64,000 nt of DNA, from assembly GCA_027563935.2 (NCBI GenBank), contig CM050449.1, positions 16,390,735 to 16,454,734 on the forward strand, given 5' to 3'. The DNA comes from Costus lasius (Eukaryota; Streptophyta; Magnoliopsida; Zingiberales; Costaceae). The notes below the pieces were generated by a model. It worked only from the letters and a program-made list of their open reading frames with translations. It ran no database searches and was not told the DNA's origin. Of this stretch, positions 51,826 to 64,000 are shown one piece after another. A program made the position numbers and the translations under genes. How positions within the stretch are numbered: position 1 is the first letter of the stretch; each line of letters starts with the position of its first letter.

Positions 51826-52803
51826 GACCTGGCAATTTGGGTCAGCGGGTCATAAATAGGTCATGTTAGCTGTGCCCGTGACCCAATTAAGCCAACCTGA
51901 ACATGACCCGTTTAATTAATTGGGTCAAACTGTATAACCTGAATATGACCCAAATATAATCGGGTCAACCCAACACGACCCGAATAACCCGTTTATCATT
52001 CATATTTTAAATATAAATAATAAATTGATAAAAATTATATAAAAAATTAGACTTATGAGTGGGTCAAAATCTAGGTTAAAAGATAATTAGAAGATATTTA
52101 GGTTTATGGGCTAGCAATGAGAGTTAGATAAGCCTATATTTAATTTTTTTTATATATATAAATATATATTGTAATCGGATTAAGTGGGTCAACCCGACAC
52201 GACCCGATTATTTTTGGGTCATAAAACAGGTTGATCTGTTTATGACCCAAACACGATTATGGCTAACCTGAACCCGCCTAACTTCGTGTCGAGTAGGATT
52301 GGGTCAACGATATATATATAGACCTAGCAAAACTTGACTCGACCCGACTCGACACGAAGTTAGACGAGTTCGGGTTAATGATAATCGTGTTCGGATCATA
52401 AACAAGTCAACCCATTTATGACCTAAAAATAATCGTCGGGTTATAAACAGGTTAATCCACTTAACCCGATTATATTATATATTTATATATAAAAAAATTT
52501 AAATATAGGTTCACCTAACTCCTATTATTAGCCTAGCCCAAATATCTTTTAATTATTTTTTAACCCAGATTTTGGCCTACACATAAGCCCAAAATTTTAT
52601 TAATTTTAATAGAGCTTTATTAATTTGTTATTTATGTTTAAAATATAAATGATAAACAGGTTATTCGGATCATGTAATTGACTTGATTATATTTGAGTCG
52701 TGCTCATGTTAGATAGTTTGACTTAATTAATTAAATGGGTCATGTTCGACTTCACTTAATCGGCACGATCCGTTTATAACCCGTTGATCTGAATTGCCAG
52801 GTC
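51826..52803. repeat. Fold-back element, two inverted arms of about 485 bp
   Basis: The left arm starts GACCTGGCAATTTGGGTCAG (51826). The right arm ends with its complement, ATTGCCAGGTC (52793-52803). At the centre (about 52315) AACTTCGTGTCGAGT and ACTCGACACGAAGTT face each other. The arms are diverged but co-linear, with recurrent GGGTCAACCCGACACGACCC-type sequence. Neither arm codes. The family is a common plant dispersed repeat; its superfamily is not assigned here. Both termini sit next to ATATATA. Confidence 0.85.
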
Positions 52804-54866
52804 ACCAAAATAAAGAGCTTTAAATTATATTGATAGATAACTAAAATTAAAAGATTATTTATCAAATAGTTTATAAATTTTTAATATAGTTATGAAAGTT
52901 ATAATGGGATTAAATATACCCTTAATTTTCTTCGTAAGAAATAATGCCACATCGATTAACAGTTAAGAACTATCGACTGGGTTTTTTTTTTCATTTAACC
53001 TCAATATTTTCAAAGTCAATCTACATGGAGAAACAAGAGATAAAATATCAGAGACCTGAAACCTTAGGTTTGACCGAAGATTCCCGTGCCGAACAATCGT
53101 TGGATTGTTCAACTCAGTCTGAATGAAGATGATACTGCAAACCTATTCAACCCTCCCCAAATGTTAGCTTACTTTTAGCATGCTTGCTGATGCCCTCGGC
53201 TGCTTGATAAAGATGCTTACGTGATGAAAGTGAAAGGGAGAGCAGAAGTCATTGGGAGGTTCAATGTATAACAAAACATGAAAGAGACACTATTATATCT
53301 AACGTGCTGCACTGATTAAGACATATCACTAGCTATCTGTATAATCAATTTCAGATGACAAAAGAGATTAGCATTGTCAGACTTACAATATTATGAGTAG
53401 GTTCATTTTTACTCCAGTATAATACTCGTTTCCTAAAACGCAGTGCATAGTTTTCTACAACACGACAACAAAAGTGAAGAGCAAAAGTTCCCACAGTTGC
53501 TTCCTTTTTTACCCTGCTGAATTGGCTATCCACTCTTCTGTAGATATAAATGAAAAAGAATGAAGGCTTCTAACGCCAATTAAGCAACGGGTTAGTCGCC
53601 CAGCTTCTTTGCAGCACGTATAATAAGACAGGAAAATCTGTAGCTCTGTAGCTATCGAATTTTCTTCAGATAAAGCTAGCCCTAGGCCCTAGCTTCTTTG
53701 CACACATGCATTTCTGAAACTTAATCAACTAACATTGTAGAAGAAAACAAGATATAAAGCCATCGCTGTTTACTTTGCTAATAAAGATGACAGATAGAAT
53801 AATACAAAGGGAGCTAAAAACTGAATTATTTAGTATATATCTTTGTTCCTTTTCACCAAAAAAGAAGTACCTTCTTTAGCTAGGTTCAACCTGCAAGTTG
53901 TTGGTTGTCACCGTCCCGTTCTGGTTGTCTTATAAAACCAACGTATTATAAGCGTCCCCCTCCTCATCTCTTCCAAGAACTCTTCTTTTTTCAAAGAAGC
54001 CAAACTGTCGATATTGGATTAAGGTTGTCCTGAATATTGTCTCATTAACTTTCACTTTCCTCTATCAGAAATCGGCTTTGATCTGGAAAAAAGAATTAGA
54101 GAATAGCATTCTTTTCATTTGTGCATACATAACATACATAAACAAGAATTTTAGCAGAATAATATTGACAATATATACTCATTAAAAAACTGGACATACC
54201 ATAGAGCAAGACGGTAAATTGGCACCAACAAGATGCAATCTAAAGGTTGTTAAATTTCCTATTTCTACCATGTAACTGAAGAAGTTCGATCTAGAAAATA
54301 TCATCACAAAGCGTGATCAGAAGTTCAATTGATCTAACCTCGCAACCAGCAGGTAGTAACAGTGCCTCTCCACACTAATCCAACCAAAGGAGGTACATGC
54401 TGAACACTGAATCCATACCGTATAGGGAAAAGCCCTGCAAAGTTTCACAGTTAATCCTGACCTAACACTCGGACCTTCAGAGCGCAACATAAAGAATTAG
54501 ACTCCTCTGCTCTTGGTTGTCAATTGCATCGCAATCATTCATATAATGAATTCACATAATCCAACGTACAAAGCCTCCAATGAAAACAACAAGTGCACCC
54601 TTAAAATATTCACACCCCACCGCCCCCTCATAACATCTCCTCTCCGACCCCTCCATGCTTCAAACTCAAAAGTGTATCATTTTCTCAGGGCAACACTCAA
54701 AACACCTTCACTTGCTGCCTTCCATACCATTCTCTGGTCCTGTCTCCTTCAACCTTTCTCCAGTCCATCAGTGAAGTCGAATTCTACATCCTTTAACTTT
54801 TTGGTCCTTGCTTCTCGCTCCATCCTTTTCCTGATTTGCACGTGAAGTCAATGCTCAAAGACCAAC
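52804..54866 (+). promoter_or_regulatory. Upstream region of the NSP1-type gene
   Basis: AT-rich with no supported gene. CTTATAAAACC at about 53928 is a TATA-like element, but it is 0.9 kb from the ATG and could only serve with a long or spliced leader. The last 350 bp are C/T-rich, as expected of a leader. Confidence 0.35.
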
Positions 54867-56468
54867 ATGACATTCGAGGGAGGACAAGAACCAAGCTCCT
54901 CGCCGAATCACCATCACCAGTACCATCTTATGGACTGGTTGGACGACTCCATATCCTCCTTCTCCTCCTTCTTCGATGATCCGTATGCAGCAGCCACGGC
55001 CACCGCCGCAGCCGATGAAATCACCAGCTATGAATGGTGGGCGCAGGAACAGGAACAAGCTGACATGAATTACACTCCATCCCCGGCCTCTGCTCTCGCC
55101 ACTACAAATAGCTCATCTTTGCTGCCCCAAGCTGAATTCTCCAAAAAGAGGAAGCAGCCCGTGAATTCAACCACCATGAACAAGACTGCGACACTTCAAA
55201 ACAGGCAGAGGGCAGCTGTGGACGTAGACAGAGAGTTCGCGGCGGAAAGCGAAGTAAACAAGAAGCCGGCGGCGTCTGGGAAGAAAGGCCAGGGAAAAGG
55301 GAGCGCAGGGAGTTCTAGCAATGGCAGCAGTAAGGAAGCGAGATGGGCGGAGCAGCTGCTGAATCCGTGCGCTGCTGCCATAGAAACGGCAAACATTCCG
55401 AGGGTCCGGCACCTGTTCTGCGTCCTACGGGAGCTGCAGTCGTTCTCCGGCGACGCGAACCACCGGCTCGCCGCCCACGGACTCCACGCGCTCGCCGAGT
55501 ACTTATCTTCTGCCGGAGTGGGAATCCCGGACCGAGGCGGAGCTACCGCCTCGCCTACCTTCGCCACCGCGGAGCCGAAGCTTTTCCGGTCAGCGCTCAT
55601 CAAGTTCAACGAGGTAAGCCCCTGGTTCGCCTTCCCCAATGCCCTCGCCAACATCTCCATCCTTCAAATCCTAACCATCAACCCCAGCCGTCCTGCCAAG
55701 CCGCTCCACGTGGTCGATATCGGCGTCTCTCACGGCGTCCAGTGGCCGACGCTTCTCGACGCGATGGCACGGAGCCCAGGCGGCGCGCCCCCTTTCGTTC
55801 GCCTCACCGTCGCCGGCAGTGCCGCGACCCTTGGACCGTTTTCCGCTGCTCCACCGGAGTACGACTTCCGCAACCACCTCTTACGCTACGCCAAATCGAT
55901 CAACCTTAATCTCCAGATCGACCACGCCGACAATCTCGGTGCGGAATCCCTGGCCCTAGCCCGAGGCGAGACACTAATCGTCTGCGCCCAGTTCCGAGCT
56001 GGACACGGCAGCACCGACAACCGGGCAGCGTTCCTCCGGTCGATACGCGAATTGGATCCCGATCTTGTGGCGCTTAGCGAGATCGACGGAGGCGGCGACG
56101 GGGCTGAAGAAGGTTTCCCGGCAGCGTTCGAATCGAAGGCGGGGTTTCTGTGGAGGTTCTTAGACTCGACAAGTGCAGCCTTCAGGGGGAGGGACTGCTT
56201 GGAGAGGCAACTGATGGAGGGGGAAGCAGCGAGGGTTTTGGAGCCGGGGGGCGCAGCGGAGGGGGCGGTGATCTGGCGGAAGAGGATGGCGGCTGCGGGT
56301 TTCCAGGAAGAGGCGTTCGGGGAGGAGACAGTGGAGGCAGGGAGGGCGCTGCTGCGGAAATACGACGGGAATTGGGAAATGCGCACGGCAGCGGCGGAGG
56401 CGGCGGTGGGGCTGCGGTGGAAGGGGCAGCCAGTGTGCTTCTGCTCGCTATGGAAGCCTCACGGGTGA
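54867..56468 (+). CDS. NSP1: GRAS-family transcription factor, NSP1 type
   Basis: An intronless 533-aa frame. The N-terminus has [19 protein letters not shown], shared with NSP1 proteins; the start MTFEGG at 54867 lies 21 codons before it and fits the legume proteins. A low-complexity, lysine-rich linker leads to the GRAS domain at about residue 165: leucine heptad I ([39 protein letters not shown]), the VHIID-equivalent [24 protein letters not shown] and SAW regions, ending [14 protein letters not shown]1 with NSP2 activates genes for strigolactone synthesis (D27) and for arbuscular mycorrhizal and nodulation signalling, in the nucleus. The coding region is very GC-rich, in contrast to its flanks. 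The domain is complete with no frameshift. Confidence 0.93.
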   Translation: MTFEGGQEPSSSPNHHHQYHLMDWLDDSISSFSSFFDDPYAAATATAAADEITSYEWWAQEQEQADMNYTPSPASALATTNSSSLLPQAEFSKKRKQPVNSTTMNKTATLQNRQRAAVDVDREFAAESEVNKKPAASGKKGQGKGSAGSSSNGSSKEARWAEQLLNPCAAAIETANIPRVRHLFCVLRELQSFSGDANHRLAAHGLHALAEYLSSAGVGIPDRGGATASPTFATAEPKLFRSALIKFNEVSPWFAFPNALANISILQILTINPSRPAKPLHVVDIGVSHGVQWPTLLDAMARSPGGAPPFVRLTVAGSAATLGPFSAAPPEYDFRNHLLRYAKSINLNLQIDHADNLGAESLALARGETLIVCAQFRAGHGSTDNRAAFLRSIRELDPDLVALSEIDGGGDGAEEGFPAAFESKAGFLWRFLDSTSAAFRGRDCLERQLMEGEAARVLEPGGAAEGAVIWRKRMAAAGFQEEAFGEETVEAGRALLRKYDGNWEMRTAAAEAAVGLRWKGQPVCFCSLWKPHG

Positions 56469-59400
56469 AGCTAAGGCGACACGTGGAGCTGCTCGGCGAT
56501 GAACGGCAGATCCATTCTCGCGCGGATCAGATCCGCCCCATCAGTGGCGTCCTATTGGATGATCCATTGGCTTTATTCCTCGAGTATTCAATTTCAAGTT
56601 TGGAATAATTTAAAATTGTGGCTCTCTGTACACGTCGGATTTCCGATCACATAGCCAGTTTGATGAACCAATCAGACCGTGCTTGGTCTCACATAATTTA
56701 GGAAATTAAAATAATTTAAGTACTATCAATTTCCACCCAAATTTTATTTAATTAAAGTAGATTGGTCTCAAATTTTTTATAAAGACAAATTTCCACCCAA
56801 CAGAAGCTACATTCTCATCCAAGCCCAAACGCAAGCTTCTGACATTCATCATGCGGCCCACATATTATCTGCACCCGCACTCAGCCCACAAGGAACCAAA
56901 ATCAAATGAAAGTAGACTTTGAGATTTAGGCTTATTTGACTATGTTAATAGTTTTATAATTATACTAAATTATATTATGATATATTATATTATATTATCA
57001 AAATTTATAACACGTTTGATTAATAATTTTTAAAATTTTAAATAAAATAAAATAAATTATTTTTTTGAAAAAGTAAAAATTATAAAAGTATCAAATTATA
57101 ATTTTTTAACTTTTATTTTTTATTACTAAATAATTTTTTAATTATTTTCTACTTAAATTACTTAAAAATAGCTTACAAGCGAGACAAAATAGGCTTTAAT
57201 TATATTTTTTATTCTATTAAATTAAAAAAAAAAGGATTATTAAAAAGGTATCATGCATCTATTATACCCGTATAATAATCTTTTAGCCACGATGAACATC
57301 ACGAACATTGACATTTTGTACTTCGACACCATAAATTAAATATTTTAGTGACTCATTCATATTTGACTTTTTTGCTACAAGATAATTATTTATAATATTA
57401 AAATAAATATTATAATTAAATCATACAAGAAGTATTTTTTTTTTGCAATTTCAAATTACGTGGGATAATTTTATGTGGATTTAAAAATCCAAGTGGATTT
57501 TAAAGTATGTGAAAGAGTAGTCAAATTTCATGTTAGCTAGACTCAAGCATTTTATAGGGGGAATTTAACCTTGGATGTTGTTTTAAAATTATACAATATT
57601 GATTTATTAAGTGCTAAAGCAATATTAACGTTTCAAAGAGGAGCGTACTTAACAATTTTAGGTGGCATCCCTTTTTAGGAAAAAATTTCTACAAATGACG
57701 GGAGATAACTCAAAGTATTTTGTGATGCCTATAGAAACTAGAAAACATATATTAATTCTCGATTGATTTGTACTTAGGAGTTGATAGAAGGTACAAGAGG
57801 CTTTTCTCTTGAATTACCGTTGAAATGCCTATAAAAAATAACTCATAGATAAAATCAAAGAGCACTTAGTTAAATAAATTGTTCATGATTACGAGCTCAT
57901 ATGCCGTGGATATACTGGGAATATAATCAAATTGATCTCCTATTAGATTTTCTCTTATGTGTTTTATTCAAGAGTTACTTCCTTCTTATGCTAAAATAAC
58001 TTTCGCTCCTATGGGGTTTTCTTCACTAAAACTATGATAGTTGACCCATTAATGTATAGATAAGGAGTGATTTATAAGCCTCTTACATATATCAAGCCTC
58101 CTATGAATAAGAAACATATTAGGCAAGTGGTTCATCTTCCCTTTACTTCATCACTATAAGAACTGATGTGTTGGCCTATCTTTTGATGAAATGTGTCCCA
58201 CAAGTCTTCTTTAGTTGGTCAAAATACTTGATGATAGACTAATAGACGGAGATGCATATTTTATAATTTATACGTTATAGGGTCAAAATAGAAGACTGAG
58301 TCGTGGAGCGTCCAAGTGTTTGTAAATCATCTTGGACTATATTACAATTAAGTAACATATGTTTCAAAATTCACACTAACTTAGAAATATGCTAAATCAT
58401 TTAGGGTAAATTTGCCACACTCGCTAGTCTTCTAAAAATTGAATTTTTGTAAAAAAAAAAAAAACTCAAAACTAACTATTTTTAGCGTAGAATCACGAAG
58501 TTAATAATTTATTATTATGTGGGGCTTGAAATTAAAAATTGTCCAATATCTATTATTAAAAAAAAGTATTGATTGAATAATGTAAGTACTGAAGCATCCA
58601 ATAATCCAATTGGATAACTACAGGTCCAGAGGCCACGAATTCCACTAGGATTTTTGTGCACGTGCAATATGAATTTTTATTTTTTTGAAAAAAATGATTA
58701 TTCACGTACGCAATTTTAAATGGTTCGTGTGTAAGCCAAAGCTCGACGTGTTCTTAAAGTTAATAAAAATTAGAATAGATTAGTTATTTAAATTAGCAAA
58801 AGAATTCAATTATCAATGATAAAATTGACCTTAGATGGATAAGTTGCAAGTGGAATAGATAAAAGATTCCGTGTTAGTGGCTCCTTGACAGTTGACTACG
58901 AGCTACAAAGGCTAGATCTAAAAAACAAATGTGGAGAAGGCGACGACTTGACTTGCATCGTATATGCTTAGCAGTTCATTTCCTGGTACCAATGCCAGTG
59001 CAGCAACATATGTTTGACCCGTTGCTTTTGACTTTGACAATTTCAAACTCCAATTCCCAAGTGCCAAAAGAATGAGCATGGCAAGAATAAAACTAAAAAG
59101 ATAGACTGCAGCCAGTGCAAGTACTGCATGGAAGGAAAAAAGACAAAGGAATTAAATCTCTTTCTAGGGCAAGCGCCAAGGATGGTTGGTGACCTTGCGT
59201 CGACCAGGCTCTGTACTTGGTTTTTAATTGGAGAGCATAAATTAAAAGTCGTGCAGGTGAGAAGAAAGAACCTCTTTCTTCTTGTTCTTGGAGGCAGCTC
59301 TTGTTTGCGTCCCACAGCATGCCAAGTCAAGTTCTAGATGACAATCTCCAAATTTTGTTAGGTGCCCCACTTTCTGATCTACAAAAATGTAAAGGAATAT

Positions 59401-60009
59401 CTCGAGCATGAATACTGTGTGGCTCTCTATCCATTTCCATCTAAATAATTGATGCATCATCGGCAATCTTACATCATCACAATGTGGAAAGAAGGTTCTA
59501 AAGTTGACCTGTCTGCTTCCGTGGATTAATTTAATTAATCTTCCATATAATTGTTCGGGCAAGTGAGATTTGGCATTCAATAAAGATCTGAATGTTGATA
59601 CCAAATGAATCCAAAAAAGAAAAACAAAAACTAAATTGCAGCACTAGTAGACTTGCCTGAAGATGTGTCACACCAATCACACTAAGAAAGGAGATGCTAT
59701 CCTTTTCTTTGGTAGACTGACCTTGAATCCTAAGTTTCGATGGCATCTTCCTCACATCCTCCAAATTCTCCTGTCCTTGCCCGGGTCAAGGGTCAGCTTG
59801 GACATTTTGCTGAAGCGAGGCAGGAATAAGCCTTACATTTGGTGGAGTAGTTGATATGCTATGATCAATTAGCTTCTCCTTCCCCCTCTCCTTTGCCTCT
59901 TAAAGTTCTTCCTACCTGCTCCAATTTTAAGCATTTCCATGCACCGTGATCTGATTGCACTCTGCATTGATTCAGCTTGCAGAGCAGCGGGCGGTTTGGC
60001 AGTAGCAGC
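56469..60009. other. Intergenic region between NSP1-type and RLCK genes
   Basis: The first 150 bp continue the GC-rich composition and probably hold the NSP1-type 3' UTR. 56900-58900 is extremely AT-rich with no gene. 59000-60009 is the upstream region and leader of the RLCK gene; short open frames there show no family features. Confidence 0.4.
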
Positions 60010-62498
60010 ATGTCGAAGGTCTCATGGCGGTCTCTGCTGCCAGGATGCTGTGGAAGTGATCACAGGCATCAGTCTGACAAATCAAAGAAGCCAATTGAGA
60101 AGCAGACGTCATTCTCTGATATCAGTAGCTCGAATGGCTTTATGTCCCCCGAGGACCTGTCTATATCTCTAGTTGGATCAAATCTTCATGCGTTCACCTT
60201 GGCCGAGCTCAAGGAGGCCACGCAGGGCTTCTCCATGAGCAACTTCCTCGGCGAAGGCGGCTTCGGGCCGGTCTACAAGGGCTTCATTGATGAGAAGGTG
60301 AAGGCCGGAGTGAAGCCCCAGCCAGTTGCAGTCAAGCTCCTGGATTTGGATGGAGGACAGGGACACAAGGAGTGGATGGTGAGTTTACTTTTTCTCTTTT
60401 GATATTCTTGCTGCAAATCTAAAATAGTTTAATTCTTGATGATTAGGCTGAAGTGCTTGTTCTTGGAAGATTGAGGCATCCACACCTTGTGAAATTGATT
60501 GGTTATTGCTGCGAGGATGAGCACAGACTGCTTGTATACGAATTCATGCCCGGAGGTAGCTTGGAGAATCGCCTGTTCAAGAGTAAGTTCATTTTATTTA
60601 CAAGATTGATCAATTTCCCTTTTCATTGTCACACTACTCAGTTGCCATCTACTTTTTTTAAAAAAAACTTTAGCAAGTTGTTGGTTAGTATTATTGAATA
60701 CAATTGCCTGATTTCCATGGATTTAGATGCGTGATCCTTAATCTTACATTCTTGCTTATTCATCAAGGAAACTATGTCTTCATCTAATTGTCTGGAAACA
60801 AAAGTTCATTGGCATGTCCTTTTCGTATATTTTCAAAAAATTAACAAAGTACAATTGATACAAAGCTGTATCCTGCGCCATAGTAACTTGAAATGTACCA
60901 TAAACCTAACACAAAACTTGGTCTTCATTGCTGATGATCCCGGCTTACTTGTGATAGATACGTAGTAACAGCTCCTGCTTATCTGCCTCTGACCTTGATT
61001 TTTGGCAGTCTGCATCACAGAAAAAAGAAAAACTATACGTTTCCCTAGGGGAGGGATTTCTACAGTCATCAACAAAGCCCCCTTCAATTCTCTGCACTCC
61101 TTTTTTTTTTAATTTATTTATGAAGTGGGGCATGCAATTTTTTTGTCCAATAGTGAGGTCTACTGTTTTGAATTTCTGAAAGAACTGTTCATGTGCAGGA
61201 TATTTTACTTCTTTGCCATGGCTGACAAGGTTAAAGATTGCTGTGGGAGCTGCTAAGGGCTTGTGTTTTCTTCATGAGGCAGATAAGCCAGTAATATACC
61301 GGGATTTTAAAGCTTCAAACATCTTATTAGATTCAGTAAGTCTTTTTTCTTTATTATATTAGAGGATTAAATGTTGCATTTCAAGGAACAGATTGGTAGA
61401 AGGTCTGTGCAAAAGTTGTTCAAACTTCAAATTAAATTGTCTGTCTGTTAGGAGTTAGGACCAACTTGCGCTCTGATTTCCATGAAAAAACAAAAGCATG
61501 GCTGGCCAATTATGAGAATCCTGAATGCCTGCCAATTCGAGCGGTACTTTAGTGTCGGTGACTTCATCTTCATTTGCGGTGCTTGTAAAATAATATTTCT
61601 CCCTTGATGGTTGTTGACGGAAGAGTCACTGTGTGTACAGGCGATGGTCAAAGAGTAGGGTGAAAGCAGAGCAGCAGAGTTCATCTTCCGCATTTGCAGC
61701 AGCGAACTTATTATGCTTGATTGATGAATACTGTATGCCAAAATGCAGGATTACAAGGCAAAGCTCTCAGACTTCGGGCTGGCCAAGGACGGGCCGGAGG
61801 GAGACGAGACGCACATCACAACCCGAGTCATGGGCACTCATGGCTATGCTGCACCAGAGTACATCATGACCGGTAGTGATTAAGAGCTCGATCGAGTTTG
61901 ATCTTGGTTGTCGACCTGACCTCACTGTTTGCATGCTAATTACTGGTTAATTTTAACGGTTCATCGATCAGGCCACCTCACGGCGAAGAGCGACGTGTAT
62001 AGCTTCGGCGTGGTGCTGCTGGAGCTGCTGACGGGACGGCGGTGCGTGGACAAGGCGCGGCCGGGACGAGAGCAGAACCTGGTGGAGTGGGCCCGGCCGT
62101 GCCTGAACGACCCCCGGAAGCTGAGTCGCGTGATGGACCCCAACCTCGACAGCCAATACTCCACCCAGGGAGCACAGCGAGCGGCCGCCGTGGTCTACCA
62201 GTGCCTGAGCCAGAGCCCCAAGCGCCGCCCCCACATGTCGGCCGTCGTCGAGGCGCTCGAGCCGCTCCTGCAGCTCGAAGACGTGCCGCCGCTGGGCACG
62301 TTCGTGTACATCGCGCCCCCGCCGGCGGAGGAAGAAGGGACGGAGAAGGGGAGCGGCCGCAATGGGCGCGGCCACCGGCACAAGCTGAGGTCGCCCCAGG
62401 TGGGGAGGCTGTCCGATGCGGCCCTGTGCAGGGAGGTGGGCCACCGGCTGCGGCGAGGGAGGGAGCAATCCATGCAGCAGAAGCAGAACGATACGTGA
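60010..62498 (+). CDS. Receptor-like cytoplasmic kinase VII, RIPK/PBL-like, five exons
   Basis: Exons 60010-60378, 60447-60582, 61199-61335, 61749-61872 and 61972-62498 join to 430 aa with all GT-AG sites in phase. The start [15 protein letters not shown] at 60010 contains a CC pair for S-acylation at the plasma membrane; an in-frame Met 11 codons upstream (59977) is less likely. The kinase has [36 protein letters not shown] (an RD kinase), [20 protein letters not shown] and [20 protein letters not shown]. The spacing and the KDGPEGD activation loop match Arabidopsis RIPK (At2g05940), which phosphorylates RIN4 and RBOHD in immunity. The C-terminal tail is basic and unstructured. Codon GC rises sharply in the last exon, as is common in monocots. 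Confidence 0.94.
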
Positions 62499-63450
62499 AG
62501 GATCGACGACCATTGCTTGCCTAGCTATGCGGTTTCTGTTTCAATAATTTGATCATTTGGCATTGTAATGAAGAGACTCAAAACGATTAAAGTGTAAAAG
62601 TTTTTTGTTTTGATCGGAGGTGCTTCAGTTTTAATTATATGAGCAGCTTGATTTTTAATTGCTAGCTGCTTCTGTCAAACTTATAATTGAAATCCATGGT
62701 AGTTGCTTTTATTTAATTGCTTTTTAAAAGAAATCAATATGATCTGAGGCAATGTTCATCTCATTTGTCAACGGAACGGCCTAACCTAACAGCTCCTACT
62801 CTAGTTTTCTTTTAAAAAATTACATGAAATTAAGATGATGCAAACCTTACGTTGGTAATACTGTATGATCGTAAAGTTTCTAACTTTGAAGGAGATGATG
62901 TTAGCATAGTTCAAAGTGGTTGAGGGAATGAATAATATATATTCAAAAATTCCTGACATTAATACGTAAGAAAAAAAAAACATGCATGGTAGGTGGCATG
63001 TCATTTTTTCCACATTCATATACATGATCACAGATGTCCTGACACACTGTATGAGTCTCATGATTCAAACATTTGAATGATTGTATCTCCACCACACAGG
63101 TTCCACATTAATTCTGACAATTCAATCAGTATGAGTGATAGAGTGATAGATCATTATGTGTGTTCTTAAGACATAGCATGAAGCAGTTTCTTTCTTCCAC
63201 TGATCTCATTCCAAATCGAATTATATACACAGCTGTACTGAATGAGATCACGTAGAAAAAGATATAGTGCTTGCCATGCGCGCCAAATTACATAGAGCAG
63301 TTAATCAGTAATCAGAACTCTGTATTGAATCAATGGTCAACGATCAGTATTGATTTATTCAAGCTGCAAATCTGAATCATATACATATATATATGAGTTG
63401 ACATCAACCTACATACAGTACCAATCCAGTTTCCTATCTAGCTATTTCCA
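62499..63450. other. Spacer between convergent RLCK and LURP1-like genes
   Basis: Both genes end here, so two 3' UTRs are expected. The sequence is AT-rich; no gene or repeat of note is seen. Confidence 0.45.
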
Positions 63451-64000
63451 TCAGCACCTGGTGGATTCGCCATTAACATAGTCAAGAATGGCGATCACAG
63501 AAACAACAAATGCTTTGTCATAGCCAGGCTGCACCACCAAAAGGTATAGCTCCTTGCTCCCCACCATGTTCTTCTGTCTCACCTGCAATCAGATTAGTTC
63601 AATTTATGGTATAGTTCATGGATTAACTTGATGTTACGTTTGTTAAAGCTTAATTACCTCAGCCACAACATTGCCTCTTCTGTCTCTGATGGTGCAAGCG
63701 CGCTCAGTGAATGATCCTTGCACCTGATAATCCCAACCTGTGCTGTGCCCTTGGGGTTCGACGAAAATTCTAATACTAGTATTCATCACAAACCTCGTCT
63801 TCGGCTCCTGCAGACTGAACACTAACTTGCTCGGCATTTCAAACTCCATCAGATAGCCTCTCCACTGATTGCTGAAGCTAAGTGCTTGCAGCACTCCGCC
63901 CTACTTATTAAGTTAGCAAGCTAAGAAGGAGAAGAAGGTGAAGATTGCATGCTAGCTGATTGATGAAACAAATACCTTTCTACGGATGATGAGTACCGAG
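63451..64000 (-). CDS. LURP1-related (LOR) protein, 3' part, cut by the window edge
   Basis: Minus-strand exons: one ending in ...VLIIRRK just inside the window edge (64000 to about 63977), then 63900-63658 and 63582-63451. The reading is GGVLQALSFSNQWRGYLMEF ... GNVVAE, then VRQKNMVGSKELYLLVVQPG ... DYVNGESTRC and stop. The DUF567/LOR fold is a 12-stranded barrel around a helix, related to tubby. Arabidopsis LURP1 is needed for basal defence against oomycetes, but most LOR family members have no known function. The 5' half lies outside the window. The closing segment VVSVIAILDY is the hydrophobic central helix typical of the family. Confidence 0.88.

Noticed and set aside
54513..54845. 110-aa frame just upstream of the NSP1-type gene
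   Set aside because: It lies in the C/T-rich leader region and shows no family features.
55167..56608. Long overlapping frames on both strands of the NSP1-type gene
   Set aside because: They are shadow frames caused by high GC; only the GRAS frame has a recognisable domain.

Overview
This is plant nuclear DNA, most likely from a commelinid monocot. The reasons are intron-rich genes with GT-AG splicing, AT-rich introns and spacers full of transposon debris, a family repertoire specific to land plants, and strong bimodality in coding GC (the NSP1-type gene, the zinc-finger gene and the last exon of the receptor-like kinase are very GC-rich, while the CMT3 and DYRK exons are AT-rich). The species cannot be fixed from the sequence alone; a member of the gingers, bananas or palms would fit. 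There is no bacterial, viral or CRISPR content.

Layout. 0.3-12.5 kb (minus): a seven-exon plant DYRK-type kinase (DYRKP) whose introns carry a LINE fragment, two C/T-rich inverted-repeat elements and a GC-rich element with a 9-bp target duplication. 14.8-16.0 kb (minus): a four-exon secreted class III peroxidase. 16.4-17.5 kb: a tRNA-derived SINE-like piece beside a solo LTR with a perfect 5-bp target duplication. 18.5-24.2 kb (plus): a seven-exon PTI1-like cytoplasmic kinase whose 3.9-kb first intron contains an inverted copy of the gene's own 5' end plus a later LTR-derived insertion. 25.6-38.6 kb (plus): a 21-exon chromomethylase (CMT3 type), including a 26-nt microexon and an 8-kb intron holding a solo LTR. 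39.6-40.3 kb (minus): an intronless C2H2 zinc-finger regulator of the GIS/ZFP8 type with a C-terminal EAR motif. 40.3-54.9 kb: a gene-poor stretch with one possible short membrane-protein gene, some exon-like remnants and a 1-kb fold-back repeat. 54.9-56.5 kb (plus): an intronless GRAS gene of the NSP1 type. 60.0-62.5 kb (plus): a five-exon RLCK-VII kinase close to RIPK/PBL. 63.5-64.0 kb (minus): the 3' part of a LURP1-related (LOR) gene, cut by the window edge.

The genes do not form a pathway; this is an ordinary plant gene neighbourhood. Themes that recur are signalling kinases (DYRKP, PTI1-like, RIPK-like), defence or symbiosis genes (peroxidase, LURP1-like, NSP1) and one epigenetic enzyme. 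All exon coordinates were derived by reading splice sites by eye and requiring frame closure; five complete multi-exon or single-exon models plus the two others close in frame with the lengths expected for their families. The most unusual structure is the inverted self-copy inside the PTI1-like intron, which also acts as an empty-site control for a later insertion carrying a 27-bp target duplication. I found no convincing new biological system.
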